Assembly (NCBI GenBank): GCA_946411985.1
Contig: CAMKFY010000003.1
Span: 1-32,288 of the forward strand
DNA: 32,288 nucleotides
DNA from: an uncultured Clostridiaceae bacterium
GTDB lineage: Bacteria; Bacillota; Clostridia; Oscillospirales; Ruminococcaceae
Direction: 5' to 3'
Shown one piece after another: positions 17,092 through 25,320 of this stretch; the first letter of the stretch is position 1, and each line of letters starts with the position of its first letter. The position numbers and the translations under genes are program-made. Under the pieces are notes generated by a model that saw only the letters and a list, made by a program, of their open reading frames with translations, ran no database searches and was not told the DNA's origin.

Positions 17092-17411
17092 TAGTCTAGT
17101 TTATATGTTGATGTGCACACTACGCCAAGCATTTTGCCTTTGTAGTTGGTGTGTTGTAAGTTGGAGCGGTTGTTAGCTTTGGATATAGCTGTTCTTTCGT
17201 CTTTAAAGTTTTTCGCAATTTTTCTATCTTTTTCTATTTCTTCATCTAATGTTTTTGTTATTTTCGCTGCAATTAAATTGAAAACATCATATTCTTTTTT
17301 AGTATAATTTTCCTTATTATTAACTTGTTGGGCAGTGCTTTCTATTACAATAGCTAAATTTAAACCAAAAATAATAGCTAATGTAAACATTTTAGATATT
17401 TTTTTATTTAT
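17025..17411 (-). CDS. Small secreted protein of unknown function, start codon uncertain
   Basis: From ATG 17390 the ORF has 121 codons and begins inside a signal peptide (MFTLAIIFGLNLAIVIESTA). The basic residues a signal peptide needs are encoded just upstream, in frame, as I-N-K-K-I-S-K from 17411, where an ATA stands at the position expected for ATG. Neither site has a good ribosome site. The mature part is charged (Lys, Asn, Glu), with two Cys near the end, and then runs into an apparent frameshift. I recognise no family. Its neighbour at 17607-18470 is also secreted and also lacks a proper start, so both may be decaying. Confidence 0.5.
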   Translation of the reverse strand: MNKKISKMFTLAIIFGLNLAIVIESTAQQVNNKENYTKKEYDVFNLIAAKITKTLDEEIEKDRKIAKNFKDERTAISKANNRSNLQHTNYKGKMLGVVCTSTYKLDYCRKKIGKIKQKIKHTKLNVKL

Positions 17412-17564
17412 GTAAACTCAGCTGCATATATGTTTTTATATATTTTAACCTGCGCAATTTTAAATAAGTTAACAGTATCGTTATGCCATAAAGTAACATA
17501 ATTATTTATTTTATTAAAAGAATTTTTATGTGTTAAATTAATATGAATTCTTATTTTAAGCAGT

Positions 17565-17592
17565 GAAAACCCACCTCATTTTAAAAGGTGGG
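17565..17592 (-). terminator. Intrinsic terminator of the 17607-18470 gene
   Basis: A 7-bp GC-rich stem CCCACCT/AGGTGGG (17570-17576 and 17586-17592) with a 9-nt loop; TTTTC follows on the minus strand. It starts 14 nt past the stop codon. Confidence 0.8.
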
Positions 17593-17606
17593 CTTTATTA
17601 TTTTAA

Positions 17607-18470
17607 TTATTTATTCTTAGATTTTTTTGCTAACTTTTCGCCTTCTATTAACTTAGCTTTTACCTGAGCTTGGTTTAATTCGTAGCTTAAATCTTGTATT
17701 TTTTCTAGTTTTGCACTTCTTTGTTTAACAGCATTTAACATTCTATTATGTATATCTTCTAAAAAGTCTTTGCTAAGCATTGTTTTAACTAATTCTTTTA
17801 CGTCTTTAGATATTTTCAAAGACAATTTGCAATTATTATAAAGTTCCCTTATTCTTTCTTCGTTCCCTTTATATTCAGGGTCTTTAAGTTGGCTTTCATA
17901 ATCTGCTATGCCTGCTGCTAAAGATTCTTCATTTGAACTACTACCAGCCCTCACTTCAACCCCTTCAATAGAACGGTGATATCTTAAATTAAACCAGCCG
18001 TCATATATGCACATAATCATATCACTCGGGAGCTCTGGATTTTCATGTAAGCTTTTATCGTATTTTATTTTTAAACTTCTAATTACCATACCCTGTATAA
18101 ATCTTTTTATATTTTCTATAGCATCATCTTTTTCTATCAAGAAAGCCATACCCTGGAAATATATTCTAAACATATTTATGCCATCATTAGCCATCAACCT
18201 ATACATTTCCTTATCGTTTTTACTGCTAAGATGTGCACTTTTTTGTTTAACTAAATCTTGTAGTTCTTTTTCATATTCTTGTTGTGTTATTTTAAAAGTT
18301 TCCCATGGCTTTACGTCTGCCACCATATCATCATATTGTTGTGTTACGTTAGTTTGTGAAATCGAAATAGTTTTTTCTGGCGCTTCCATTGCCAAAGAAA
18401 CACCACATCCTAACGTACTACAAAAAAAACAAGCGTAACTTAAAAATTTTAATACATTTACTTTCTTAAT
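17607..18470 (-). CDS. Secreted protein of unknown function whose start codon is displaced
   Basis: An open frame of 287 codons runs from 18470. Its first 27 residues form a clear signal peptide: I-K-K-V-N-V-L-K, then a hydrophobic core FLSYACFFCSTLGCGVSLA and a likely cleavage site after SLA. The first codon is ATT, not ATG. An ATG at 18474-18472, 6 nt after GGGG, is the natural start but leads to TAA after one codon, so a small deletion or a sequencing error there is likely. The mature protein is helical and charged, with a Lys-rich coiled-coil-like C-terminus (about 230-287). No known domain recognised. A promoter (18542-18571) and a terminator frame it as a single-gene unit. Confidence 0.6.
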   Translation of the reverse strand: MKKVNVLKFLSYACFFCSTLGCGVSLAMEAPEKTISISQTNVTQQYDDMVADVKPWETFKITQQEYEKELQDLVKQKSAHLSSKNDKEMYRLMANDGINMFRIYFQGMAFLIEKDDAIENIKRFIQGMVIRSLKIKYDKSLHENPELPSDMIMCIYDGWFNLRYHRSIEGVEVRAGSSSNEESLAAGIADYESQLKDPEYKGNEERIRELYNNCKLSLKISKDVKELVKTMLSKDFLEDIHNRMLNAVKQRSAKLEKIQDLSYELNQAQVKAKLIEGEKLAKKSKNK

Positions 18471-18541
18471 TCATTTTAAACCCCATTCAATATAAAAATT
18501 AAATTTTTGGCACTAAGCCTAAGGCTCACACCGCCACCTTT

Positions 18542-18571
18542 AGTATAACAAAAAACAACAAAATTATTCAA
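18542..18571 (-). promoter_or_regulatory. Possible sigma-A promoter of the 17607-18470 gene
   Basis: On the minus strand TTGAAT (18571-18566), an 18-nt spacer and TATACT (18547-18542). The leader of about 60 nt contains a short AGCCT/AGGCT inverted repeat near 18517-18527. Confidence 0.6.
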
Positions 18572-18642
18572 TATAATTCTGCTGTTTTTTTATGGCGAAT
18601 ATTTAAAAAAATTGTTAATAAATTATTTTAAATATTTGTTTT

Positions 18643-20118
18643 TTATATTATTATGCATATAAGGCCGTTGCAGCCTTCATTAATTATTTTTTCTACAGTT
18701 TCTTGCAGTTTTATTCTAGCGTCTGTGGGCATTCTATAAAGCTTTGTGTGTAGCCCTTCGTTAACGAGCTCGTGTAAAGACTTTCCAAATATGTTAGATT
18801 CCCATATTTTTTGTGGGTTTTCTTCAAAATCGTTTAGTAGATATCTTGCTAGCTCTTCAGATTGTTTTTCGGAGCCAACTATTGGGTTTACTTCTGTTGT
18901 TATGCTAGCTTTCATCATATGTATTGATGGGGCGTGTGCTTTTAGTTTAACGCCATATTTCCCGCCCTGCCTTACTATTTTAGGCTCTTCTAAGGAAAGC
19001 TCTTCTAGTGTTGGCATAACTATTCCGTAGCCTGTAGCTTCTACTTCTTCTAAGGCACTTGCCACCTTTTCGTATTTTTTCTTTATTTTTGCAAGCTCTA
19101 TCATGCATGGCATAAGCCCAGATTCGCCGTCTATTTTAATGCCTGTGGCTTCGCCTAATATTTTGTAGAAAAGGTTTTCTTCAACTTTAATATTTATATT
19201 TGCTATGCCTGTGCCTAGGTCTACATTTTCATATTTTGCTTCTACAATATTTTCAGATTTTTCTACTTCTTTTGTTAAAGTGGGCATATTTTTAATAAAT
19301 ATTTTTCTATTGAATGCAGTTTTTATATGGTCATATATATCGTTTTTAAGCCAATGATCTTTTTCAAGCATTGTAACCCATTTTGGTATTTCTATATTAA
19401 TTTGCTTTATAGGAAACCTATGCAGTATTTTTTGCAATATATTGTTTATGTCTTTTTCGTTTAGGTCTAGGCAGTTTAAAGCTACAACGTCTGCATTATG
19501 TTTTTCTTTAATAGATTTTAATGCTGCTGTTGCAGATGGCGAGCTTGGGCTTTTGCAGTTTAGAAGAACAACAAAAGGCTTTTTAATTTCTTTTAGCTCG
19601 TTTATAACTTTAGTTTCTACTTCTTCATATTCTTCTCTTGGTATATCACTTATGCTTCCGTCGCTTGTTATAACTAAGCCTATTGTGGAGTGCTCCGTTA
19701 TAACCTTTTTTGTGCCTATTTCAGCAGCCATATTAAATGGTATTTCTTTTTCAAACCATGGGGTGCGCACCATTCTAGGAGCTCCGTTTTCAATATATCC
19801 CAGTGCGCTTGGCACTATATAACCAACGCAATCTATTAAACGCACTTTAAAATTTACATTGTTTTCTATATTTAGCTGCACTGCTTCTTCTGGTATAAAT
19901 TTTGGTTCTGTTGTCATTATTGTTTTTCCAGCGCAAGATTGTGGTAGTTCGTCTTTAGCTCTTTGCTTTCTATATTCGCTGTTTATATGGGGAATTACCA
20001 TTTTTTCCATAAATTTTTTTATAAATGTAGATTTACCAGTTCTAACAGGGCCCACAATGCCTATATATATATCTCCTCCTGTTCGCATTGCTATATCACG
20101 ATAAAGGCTTTGTTCCAT
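18643..20118 (-). CDS. spoIVA: Stage IV sporulation protein A (spore coat/cortex morphogenetic ATPase)
   Basis: SpoIVA polymerises on the mother-cell side of the outer forespore membrane, using ATP, to form the basement layer of the coat. The 491 residues match the family length. Visible: the TRAFAC-like P-loop GPVRTGKST (23-31), TTEPKFIPEEAVQLNI, DCVGYIVPSALGY, GLVITSDGSISDIPREEY, VVLLNCKSPSS (guanine-site-like region) and a conserved hydrophobic C-terminus GCNGLICIII. ATG 20118 is preceded by AAGGAGG. A sigma-E-type promoter lies at 20177-20205. Its partner gene sipL is directly upstream on the same strand. Confidence 0.97.
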   Translation of the reverse strand: MEQSLYRDIAMRTGGDIYIGIVGPVRTGKSTFIKKFMEKMVIPHINSEYRKQRAKDELPQSCAGKTIMTTEPKFIPEEAVQLNIENNVNFKVRLIDCVGYIVPSALGYIENGAPRMVRTPWFEKEIPFNMAAEIGTKKVITEHSTIGLVITSDGSISDIPREEYEEVETKVINELKEIKKPFVVLLNCKSPSSPSATAALKSIKEKHNADVVALNCLDLNEKDINNILQKILHRFPIKQINIEIPKWVTMLEKDHWLKNDIYDHIKTAFNRKIFIKNMPTLTKEVEKSENIVEAKYENVDLGTGIANINIKVEENLFYKILGEATGIKIDGESGLMPCMIELAKIKKKYEKVASALEEVEATGYGIVMPTLEELSLEEPKIVRQGGKYGVKLKAHAPSIHMMKASITTEVNPIVGSEKQSEELARYLLNDFEENPQKIWESNIFGKSLHELVNEGLHTKLYRMPTDARIKLQETVEKIINEGCNGLICIII

Positions 20119-20176
20119 AAAAGTTCCTCCTTATTTATTGCTTCTTTCTTAGCAATTTTTTATTATTCCTTCTTTA

Positions 20177-20205
20177 AATTTATGCGTTAGATGTCCGCAA
20201 TATGC
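20177..20205 (-). promoter_or_regulatory. Sigma-E promoter of spoIVA
   Basis: On the minus strand GCATATT (20205-20199), a 14-nt spacer and CATAAATT (20184-20177) match the sigma-E pattern (ATATT, 14, CATAxxxT). It lies about 60 nt upstream of the spoIVA ATG. spoIVA is a classic sigma-E gene in studied spore formers. Confidence 0.75.
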
Positions 20206-20218
20206 AATTAAACATAAT

Positions 20219-20253
20219 TAAATCCGCCTATAATATTTAATTTTGGCGGCTTT
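20219..20253 (-). terminator. Possible terminator between sipL and the spoIVA promoter
   Basis: A CCGCC/GGCGG stem (20224-20228 and 20245-20249) extended by A-T pairs, with a 16-nt AT-rich loop, is followed by ATTTAATTATGTTT on the minus strand. The long loop makes it weak, but the position, about 20 nt after the sipL stop, fits. Confidence 0.45.
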
Positions 20254-20271
20254 AACTATTTTATTATTAAT

Positions 20272-21786
20272 TTACATTATAGGTATTATTAACATTACCT
20301 CTTCTCTAATAATTTCCTCTTCTAAACCGTTTGCATCCATTATTGCTTTGGGGGATGTGCAAAAATGTTTTGCTATGCTCCAAACTTCATCTCCAGGTTT
20401 GGGGTAGAATAATGTTAAAGCAGATTTAGTTTTTTCTTTTAATTTATTTTCATCTAAATTTAAATCGGTAACTGCATTTAATGTTTCATTAATGGAAATA
20501 AAGCCTTTTATTTTAAAATTAAGTTTAACATCTAAAGTATTATCATCTTTTAAATTTGAGCTGCTGTTTATTAGTGTTATGCTGCTTATGTTAACATTTG
20601 TTAAATTTGGTTTTATATTTTTATCACTTACTTTAAATTCTATGGGAATTAGTTTAGAATATGTTTCTAAGGTGTCTTCTTTGCTAAGGCCCAAGGCATT
20701 GAAGTTTAGTTTTGCTTTAAATTCAATATTTTTGTCATTTTGAGAATATGTTAAATCTGTTATGTTTGCAGTTACGTCAAACAATTTATAAATATTAACA
20801 TTATCTATTGTTTCTTTTAGCATAATTTCTTTATCTATATTTGAAATTGTCATATGGTGCGCAAATTCTTTTGTTATTGGTTGCAGCTCATATTTTGTTG
20901 AAAAAGCATCTGTTACTATTTCTACTTCATCATATAAATTTCCGTAGCTATTTATTACAACATTTGCTTCCACATTTAAAAATTTTCCTTCTTGTAGAAT
21001 TTCAAAATTTGTAGATATTATATCGTAGTTTATTGTATATATATAGTTTTCGTTAATGTTTGGCATATCTATTATGTTGTTTATTGGTATAGATGTTTTT
21101 TGAATTATTAGAGAATTTTTTGCCTCTGAGCAATATAAAATTTCTATATGAGCTATAGATTTAGATATTATTTTATTTGTAATTATTTTGCATTCATCGT
21201 CTTCTATGTTTATTCTAACGTCTAAAATTTCTTTTGCTATAGCGTCAAATTCTACCTGTTCGTTTATGTTAAATTGCTGATTTGTCCATATCTGATTGGA
21301 GGTTATGCGGGCGATGCTATTTTTTAGTTGTACGCTATTGTTATTTGAATTTTTCAAAATATTTTCTTCTTTTTGTGCTTGTATTTTAACATATATGTTT
21401 AGCGTTGCTTTTATTTCTATCTTTTTAGAGCTCAGTATTTTGCAATTTTTATAACCAGTTTTTGCATTATAAAATACTATAGCGTCGTTTGTGTCTTCTT
21501 CTAGGTTTACTGTTTTAGAAAAAGGTATATTTTGGTGTATAGATTTTATATCTCCATTTTCTTCGTCTATGTAAAGAATTTTAACTGCAGAATTTCCTTC
21601 AATTATAAGTTGCTTATTTGCTACTTTGCAGGAGTTTATGTGCGGTTCTAGGTTAAATTTTAACACTTTAAATATTCCAGTGTAGTAGTCTGGTAGTTGA
21701 TATTCAAAGTCCACCGTTTGTTCTAAGTTTCTATTAAAGATTATTTTGTTTATTTTTACTGTTTCATAAGATAAATTTGATTTCAT
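20272..21786 (-). CDS. sipL: SipL-type spore morphogenetic protein (DUF3794 repeats plus C-terminal LysM)
   Basis: In Clostridioides difficile SipL binds SpoIVA through its LysM domain and is needed for coat attachment, filling the place of SpoVID. This 504-residue protein has the same layout: repeated beta-rich DUF3794-like segments (for example near residues 20-150, 180-300 and 320-440) and a C-terminal LysM from about 455 to 502 (YPKPGDEVWSIAKHFCTSPK, then ANGL and VMLIIPIM). ATG 21786 follows AAAAAGGAGG. The gene is directly upstream of spoIVA, and both have sigma-E-type promoters, which strongly supports the partner role. A general LysM/DUF3794 protein is the alternative. Confidence 0.88.
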   Translation of the reverse strand: MKSNLSYETVKINKIIFNRNLEQTVDFEYQLPDYYTGIFKVLKFNLEPHINSCKVANKQLIIEGNSAVKILYIDEENGDIKSIHQNIPFSKTVNLEEDTNDAIVFYNAKTGYKNCKILSSKKIEIKATLNIYVKIQAQKEENILKNSNNNSVQLKNSIARITSNQIWTNQQFNINEQVEFDAIAKEILDVRINIEDDECKIITNKIISKSIAHIEILYCSEAKNSLIIQKTSIPINNIIDMPNINENYIYTINYDIISTNFEILQEGKFLNVEANVVINSYGNLYDEVEIVTDAFSTKYELQPITKEFAHHMTISNIDKEIMLKETIDNVNIYKLFDVTANITDLTYSQNDKNIEFKAKLNFNALGLSKEDTLETYSKLIPIEFKVSDKNIKPNLTNVNISSITLINSSSNLKDDNTLDVKLNFKIKGFISINETLNAVTDLNLDENKLKEKTKSALTLFYPKPGDEVWSIAKHFCTSPKAIMDANGLEEEIIREEVMLIIPIM

Positions 21787-21833
21787 GTTTTTCCTCCTTT
21801 TTCTAATATAAAGAATCTTATATTTTTTTTATA

Positions 21834-21862
21834 AATTTATGATGTTAGGCCGTTTAATATGT
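21834..21862 (-). promoter_or_regulatory. Sigma-E promoter of sipL
   Basis: On the minus strand ACATATT (21862-21856), a 14-nt spacer and CATAAATT (21841-21834), nearly identical to the spoIVA element. It lies about 48 nt upstream of the ATG, back to back with the rubrerythrin promoter. Confidence 0.75.
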
Positions 21863-21902
21863 CTTTTCAAATTAAAAAATATATCTTTAATTAATGCACT
21901 TA

Positions 21903-21931
21903 TTGACAAATCACTACCTTTTGTATATAAT
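21903..21931 (+). promoter_or_regulatory. Consensus sigma-A promoter of the rubrerythrin gene
   Basis: TTGACA (21903-21908), a 17-nt spacer and TATAAT (21926-21931) match the consensus fully; the leader is about 34 nt. I saw no clear PerR-box palindrome, although regulation by peroxide would be expected for this family. Confidence 0.85.
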
Positions 21932-21971
21932 TACACTTGATGAGAGCAAGGTTTTAAAAGGAGGTTTGGTT

Positions 21972-22508
21972 ATGCCATTAATGAACATAAAAGAGGGAAG
22001 TAATACACATAAAAATCTTAAAGAAGGGTTTGCAGGAGAAGCTCAAGCAGCTTTGAGGTATATGTATTATGCTAGCAAGGCGAAAAAGGATGGTTATGAA
22101 CATGTTGCTGCTGTGTTAGATGTTATATCTCATAACGAAATAGAGCACGCAAAAATTTGGTTTAAAATATTGAATGATGGTATGCCTGATACTTTAGAAA
22201 ATATTAAGTCTGCAGCTGGCGGCGAGCATTTTGAGTGGGAAACAATGTATAAAAATTTTGCTGAACAGGCTAGGCAAGAAGGTTATAATGATGTGGCTAA
22301 GCTTTTTGAGGGCGTCGCAAAAATAGAAAAAGAGCACGAGGCCATATATAATGAAATAATAAAACTTTTAGAAAATGATGAAATGTTTAGTTCAAAAGAG
22401 GAATGTTGCTGGATTTGTAGAAACTGTGGGCATATTCATTTTGGCAAGAAGCCGCCTGAGAGTTGCCCCATATGTTCACATCCTAAGGCTTTTTTTGAAC
22501 GTCGTTAG
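21972..22508 (+). CDS. rbr: Rubrerythrin
   Basis: Rubrerythrin is a cytoplasmic di-iron peroxidase that removes hydrogen peroxide in anaerobes. The 178-residue protein has a ferritin-like four-helix domain with GEAQAALRYMYYA, HNEIEHAKIWFKIL and KIEKEHEAIYNEI (iron-binding Glu and His). A C-terminal rubredoxin-like site follows, with the pairs CRNC and CPIC. I chose ATG 21972, 8 nt after AAGGAGG; an upstream ATG in the same frame lies in the promoter. adhE follows after 58 bp without an obvious terminator, so partial co-transcription is possible. Confidence 0.95.
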   Translation: MPLMNIKEGSNTHKNLKEGFAGEAQAALRYMYYASKAKKDGYEHVAAVLDVISHNEIEHAKIWFKILNDGMPDTLENIKSAAGGEHFEWETMYKNFAEQARQEGYNDVAKLFEGVAKIEKEHEAIYNEIIKLLENDEMFSSKEECCWICRNCGHIHFGKKPPESCPICSHPKAFFERR

Positions 22509-22566
22509 GCGGTTGGCGTGTTTTGTTTATTGTTAGTTTTATTGGTTTATGAGAGGGAGATTTATA

Positions 22567-25161
22567 ATGGATGTTGTGAATAGTGTTGAGAGTTTAGAGG
22601 CTGTTTTGTTTAGAGCAAGGCAGGCTCAAGAGGAGTTTTCAAAATTCACTCAAGAACAGGTAGATAGAATATTTCTTAATGTGGCTATGGTGGCCAACAG
22701 TAAAAGGATAGATTTGGCTAAAATGGCTTTTGAAGAAACTAAAATGGGAGTTTTGGAAGACAAGGTGATAAAAAATCATTTTGCTTCTGAATATATATAT
22801 AACAAATATAAAAATGTTAAAACTTGCGGAGTATTGGAGCAAGATAGTGCTTTTGGCTATACCAAAGTGGCTGAGCCAATTGGGGTTGTGGCTGGCATAA
22901 TACCTACAACAAACCCAACTTCAACTGTTATTTTTAAGGCTTTAATATCGTTAAAAACAAGAAATGGCATAGTTATATCTCCCCACCCAAGAGCTAAAAA
23001 GTCTACAATTGCTGCTGCAAAATTAGTGTTGCAGGCGGCTAAGCAGGCTGGCGCTCCAGATGGAATAATAGGGTGGATAGATGAGCCTTCTTTAGAGCTC
23101 ACGAATATGTTAATGCGAGAAGCAGATATTATTTTAGCCACAGGTGGCCCTGGCATGGTTAAGGCTGCTTATTCTTCGGGTAAGCCTGCTATTGGCGTGG
23201 GCGCCGGCAATGCTCCTGCAGTTATAGATGAATCTTGTGATATTAAAATGGCTGTTATGTCTATAATTCATTCTAAAACGTTTGATAATGGGCTTATTTG
23301 TTCTTCGGAGCAGTCTTGCGTTGTTAACGCTAGCATATATGACGAGGTAAAGTGTGAGTTTTTGTTGCGTGGTTGTTATTTTTTAAAGCCAGATGAGCTT
23401 GAAAAGGTGCGCAGTATAATTTTAATAAATGGAATGTTGAATGCCAAAATAGTTGGGCAGAAGCCTTGTGTTATAGCTCGCTTGGCTGGTTTTGAGGTTG
23501 ATGAGGATGTTAAAGTTTTAATTGGAGAAATAGATGAGGTTAGCGAAAGTGATGCTTTTGCGCATGAGAAGCTTTCTCCTATTCTTGCTATGTATAAGGC
23601 GAAAAATTTTGAAGATTCTGTTGAAAAGGCTAAAACTTTGGTGGAATTCGGTGGCATAGGGCATACTTCTTCAATATATTTAGACGCTGTAAAAGAGCGT
23701 GATAAGCTTTTTAGGTTTCAGTCTGCTATGAAAACATGTCGCGTTATGGTGAATACTCCTTCTGCTCAGGGCGCTATAGGTGATATATATAATTTTAAAC
23801 ATATACCTTCTTTAACGTTGGGCTGTGGTTCTTGGGGAGGAAATTCTATTTCAGACAATGTTGGAATTAAAAACCTTATTAATATTAAGAAGGTGGTGGA
23901 GAGGAGAGAAAATATGCTTTGGTTTAGAGCTCCTGAGAAGGTTTATTTTAAAAAGGGTTGTATGGGAGTAGCCATAAGAGAGTTAAAAGAGGTGTTAAAT
24001 AAAAGCAGGGCGTTTATAGTTACAGATAGGTTTCTTTATAAAAATGGGTATACTAAAAATTTAACGAGCTATTTAGATGATATGGGAATAGTGCATCACA
24101 CTTTTTATGATGTAGAGCCAGACCCTACAATTGCTTGTGCTCTGAGTGGCGTGCAAGGTATGCGTAGTTTTGAGCCAGATGTTATAATAGCTGTTGGTGG
24201 GGGCTCTGCTATGGATGCCGCTAAAATTATGTGGGTGATGTATGAAAACCCAGATGTTGAGTTTAATAATCTGGCTATGCGGTTTATGGATATTAGAAAA
24301 AGGGTGTACACCTATCCTAAAATGGGTAAAAAGGCTTATTTTGTAGCATGCCCTACTAGTGCAGGAACGGGCTCTGAAGTTACTCCTTTTGCAGTAATAA
24401 CCGATGAAAAAACAAGCATAAAATACCCGTTAGCAGACTATGAGTTAATGCCAGATATGGCAATAGTAGACGCAGATTTAATGATGAATGCGCCAAAGGG
24501 GCTTACTAGTGCTTCTGGAATAGATGCTTTAGTTCATGCTTTGGAGGCTTATGTTTCGGTTATGGCCACTGGTTTCACAGATGGTTTGTGTCTTGTAGCT
24601 ATTAAGAATGTGTTTAAATATTTAAAAAGAGCTTATAACGATGGGCCAATTGACGTGGAGGCTAGGGAGAATATGGCTCAGGCTGCCACTCAAGCAGGAA
24701 TGGCTTTTGCTAATGCTTTTTTGGGAGTGTGTCATTCTATGGCGCATAAATTGGGCGCGTTCCACCATTTGCCGCACGGTATTGCAAATGCGCTTTTAAT
24801 AACAATAGTTATGCGGTTTAACGCAGATGAGAACCCTAGAAAGATGGGAACCTTTCCGCAATATAAATATCCTAATGCTTTGAGGCGGTATTGTGAATGC
24901 GCTGAGTTTTTGGGCATAAAGGGTGAAAATGATATTGACACATTAAACAAGTTTATAGAGGCAATTGAAAATTTAAAGCGCGATGTGGGCATAAAGCCTA
25001 CAATTAGAGATTATGGCGTGGCTGAGGAAGACTTTTTGAAGAGTTTAGATGATATGTCACAGTGTTCCTTTGATGACCAATGCACTGGGGCAAACCCGCG
25101 GTACCCTTTAATTAGCGAAATAAAAGATATGTTTAAAAAGGCTTATTATGGTGAAAATTAA
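22567..25161 (+). CDS. adhE: Bifunctional acetaldehyde-CoA / alcohol dehydrogenase AdhE
   Basis: AdhE turns acetyl-CoA into ethanol in two NADH-dependent steps and regenerates NAD+ in fermentation; it forms spirosome filaments in studied species. The 864-residue protein joins an aldehyde dehydrogenase domain (about 1-440; GIIPTTNPTSTVIFKAL, catalytic C245 in FDNGLICSSEQS) to an iron-dependent alcohol dehydrogenase domain (about 450-864; AVGGGSAMDAAKIMW, CPTSAGTGSEVTPFAV, SGIDALVHALEAYVS, CHSMAHKLGAFHHLPHG with iron-binding His). ATG 22567 is preceded by GAGGGAGA; an ATG 18 bp upstream overlaps that site. The stop codon is inside the -35 box of the next promoter. Confidence 0.97.
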   Translation: MDVVNSVESLEAVLFRARQAQEEFSKFTQEQVDRIFLNVAMVANSKRIDLAKMAFEETKMGVLEDKVIKNHFASEYIYNKYKNVKTCGVLEQDSAFGYTKVAEPIGVVAGIIPTTNPTSTVIFKALISLKTRNGIVISPHPRAKKSTIAAAKLVLQAAKQAGAPDGIIGWIDEPSLELTNMLMREADIILATGGPGMVKAAYSSGKPAIGVGAGNAPAVIDESCDIKMAVMSIIHSKTFDNGLICSSEQSCVVNASIYDEVKCEFLLRGCYFLKPDELEKVRSIILINGMLNAKIVGQKPCVIARLAGFEVDEDVKVLIGEIDEVSESDAFAHEKLSPILAMYKAKNFEDSVEKAKTLVEFGGIGHTSSIYLDAVKERDKLFRFQSAMKTCRVMVNTPSAQGAIGDIYNFKHIPSLTLGCGSWGGNSISDNVGIKNLINIKKVVERRENMLWFRAPEKVYFKKGCMGVAIRELKEVLNKSRAFIVTDRFLYKNGYTKNLTSYLDDMGIVHHTFYDVEPDPTIACALSGVQGMRSFEPDVIIAVGGGSAMDAAKIMWVMYENPDVEFNNLAMRFMDIRKRVYTYPKMGKKAYFVACPTSAGTGSEVTPFAVITDEKTSIKYPLADYELMPDMAIVDADLMMNAPKGLTSASGIDALVHALEAYVSVMATGFTDGLCLVAIKNVFKYLKRAYNDGPIDVEARENMAQAATQAGMAFANAFLGVCHSMAHKLGAFHHLPHGIANALLITIVMRFNADENPRKMGTFPQYKYPNALRRYCECAEFLGIKGENDIDTLNKFIEAIENLKRDVGIKPTIRDYGVAEEDFLKSLDDMSQCSFDDQCTGANPRYPLISEIKDMFKKAYYGEN

Positions 25162-25186
25162 CATTTTCGTGAATTTTTCGTATAAT
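25158..25186 (+). promoter_or_regulatory. Sigma-A promoter overlapping the adhE stop codon
   Basis: TTAACA (25158-25163), a 17-nt spacer and TATAAT (25181-25186). The predicted start is near 25193. No ORF of meaningful size follows before the terminator at 25291-25320, so it drives a short RNA or a long leader of corA. Confidence 0.7.
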
Positions 25187-25192
25187 AGTGTG

Positions 25193-25320
25193 TGTTGGTT
25201 TTAGTTGGCAACCTATGTTTATGTGTTAAATTGGTGTATGATTTTTAGGAAATATTCGTTATTTGGTATGGATGTTTTTGTGTGTGCTCTCTTGTTGTTT
25301 TAGCCAACAAGGGGGTTTTT
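25193..25320 (+). ncRNA. Candidate small RNA or attenuated leader between adhE and corA
   Basis: The unit runs from a good promoter to an intrinsic terminator, about 128 nt, and has no plausible coding sequence. Near its 5' end GGTT/AACC (25197-25200 with 25210-25213) closes a loop that contains GTTGGC (25204-25209). That hexamer is complementary to GCCAAC (25303-25308), which spans the loop and 3' arm of the terminator. Pairing of the two would melt the terminator, as in an antiterminator. corA starts 87 nt after the terminator. I recognise no known class: no M-box, fluoride or SRP RNA signature is visible. A separate TATAAT at 25346-25351 may give corA its own start. Confidence 0.45.
25291..25320 (+). 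terminator. Intrinsic terminator upstream of corA
   Basis: A 7-bp stem CTTGTTG/CAACAAG (25291-25297 and 25305-25311) with a 7-nt loop, extended by G-T/G-C pairs, then GTTTTTATATTT. It also would stop read-through from adhE. Confidence 0.75.

Noticed and set aside
25193..25320. M-box or other known metal riboswitch in front of corA
   Set aside because: The conserved core sequences of the classes I know are absent and the element is too short for an M-box.
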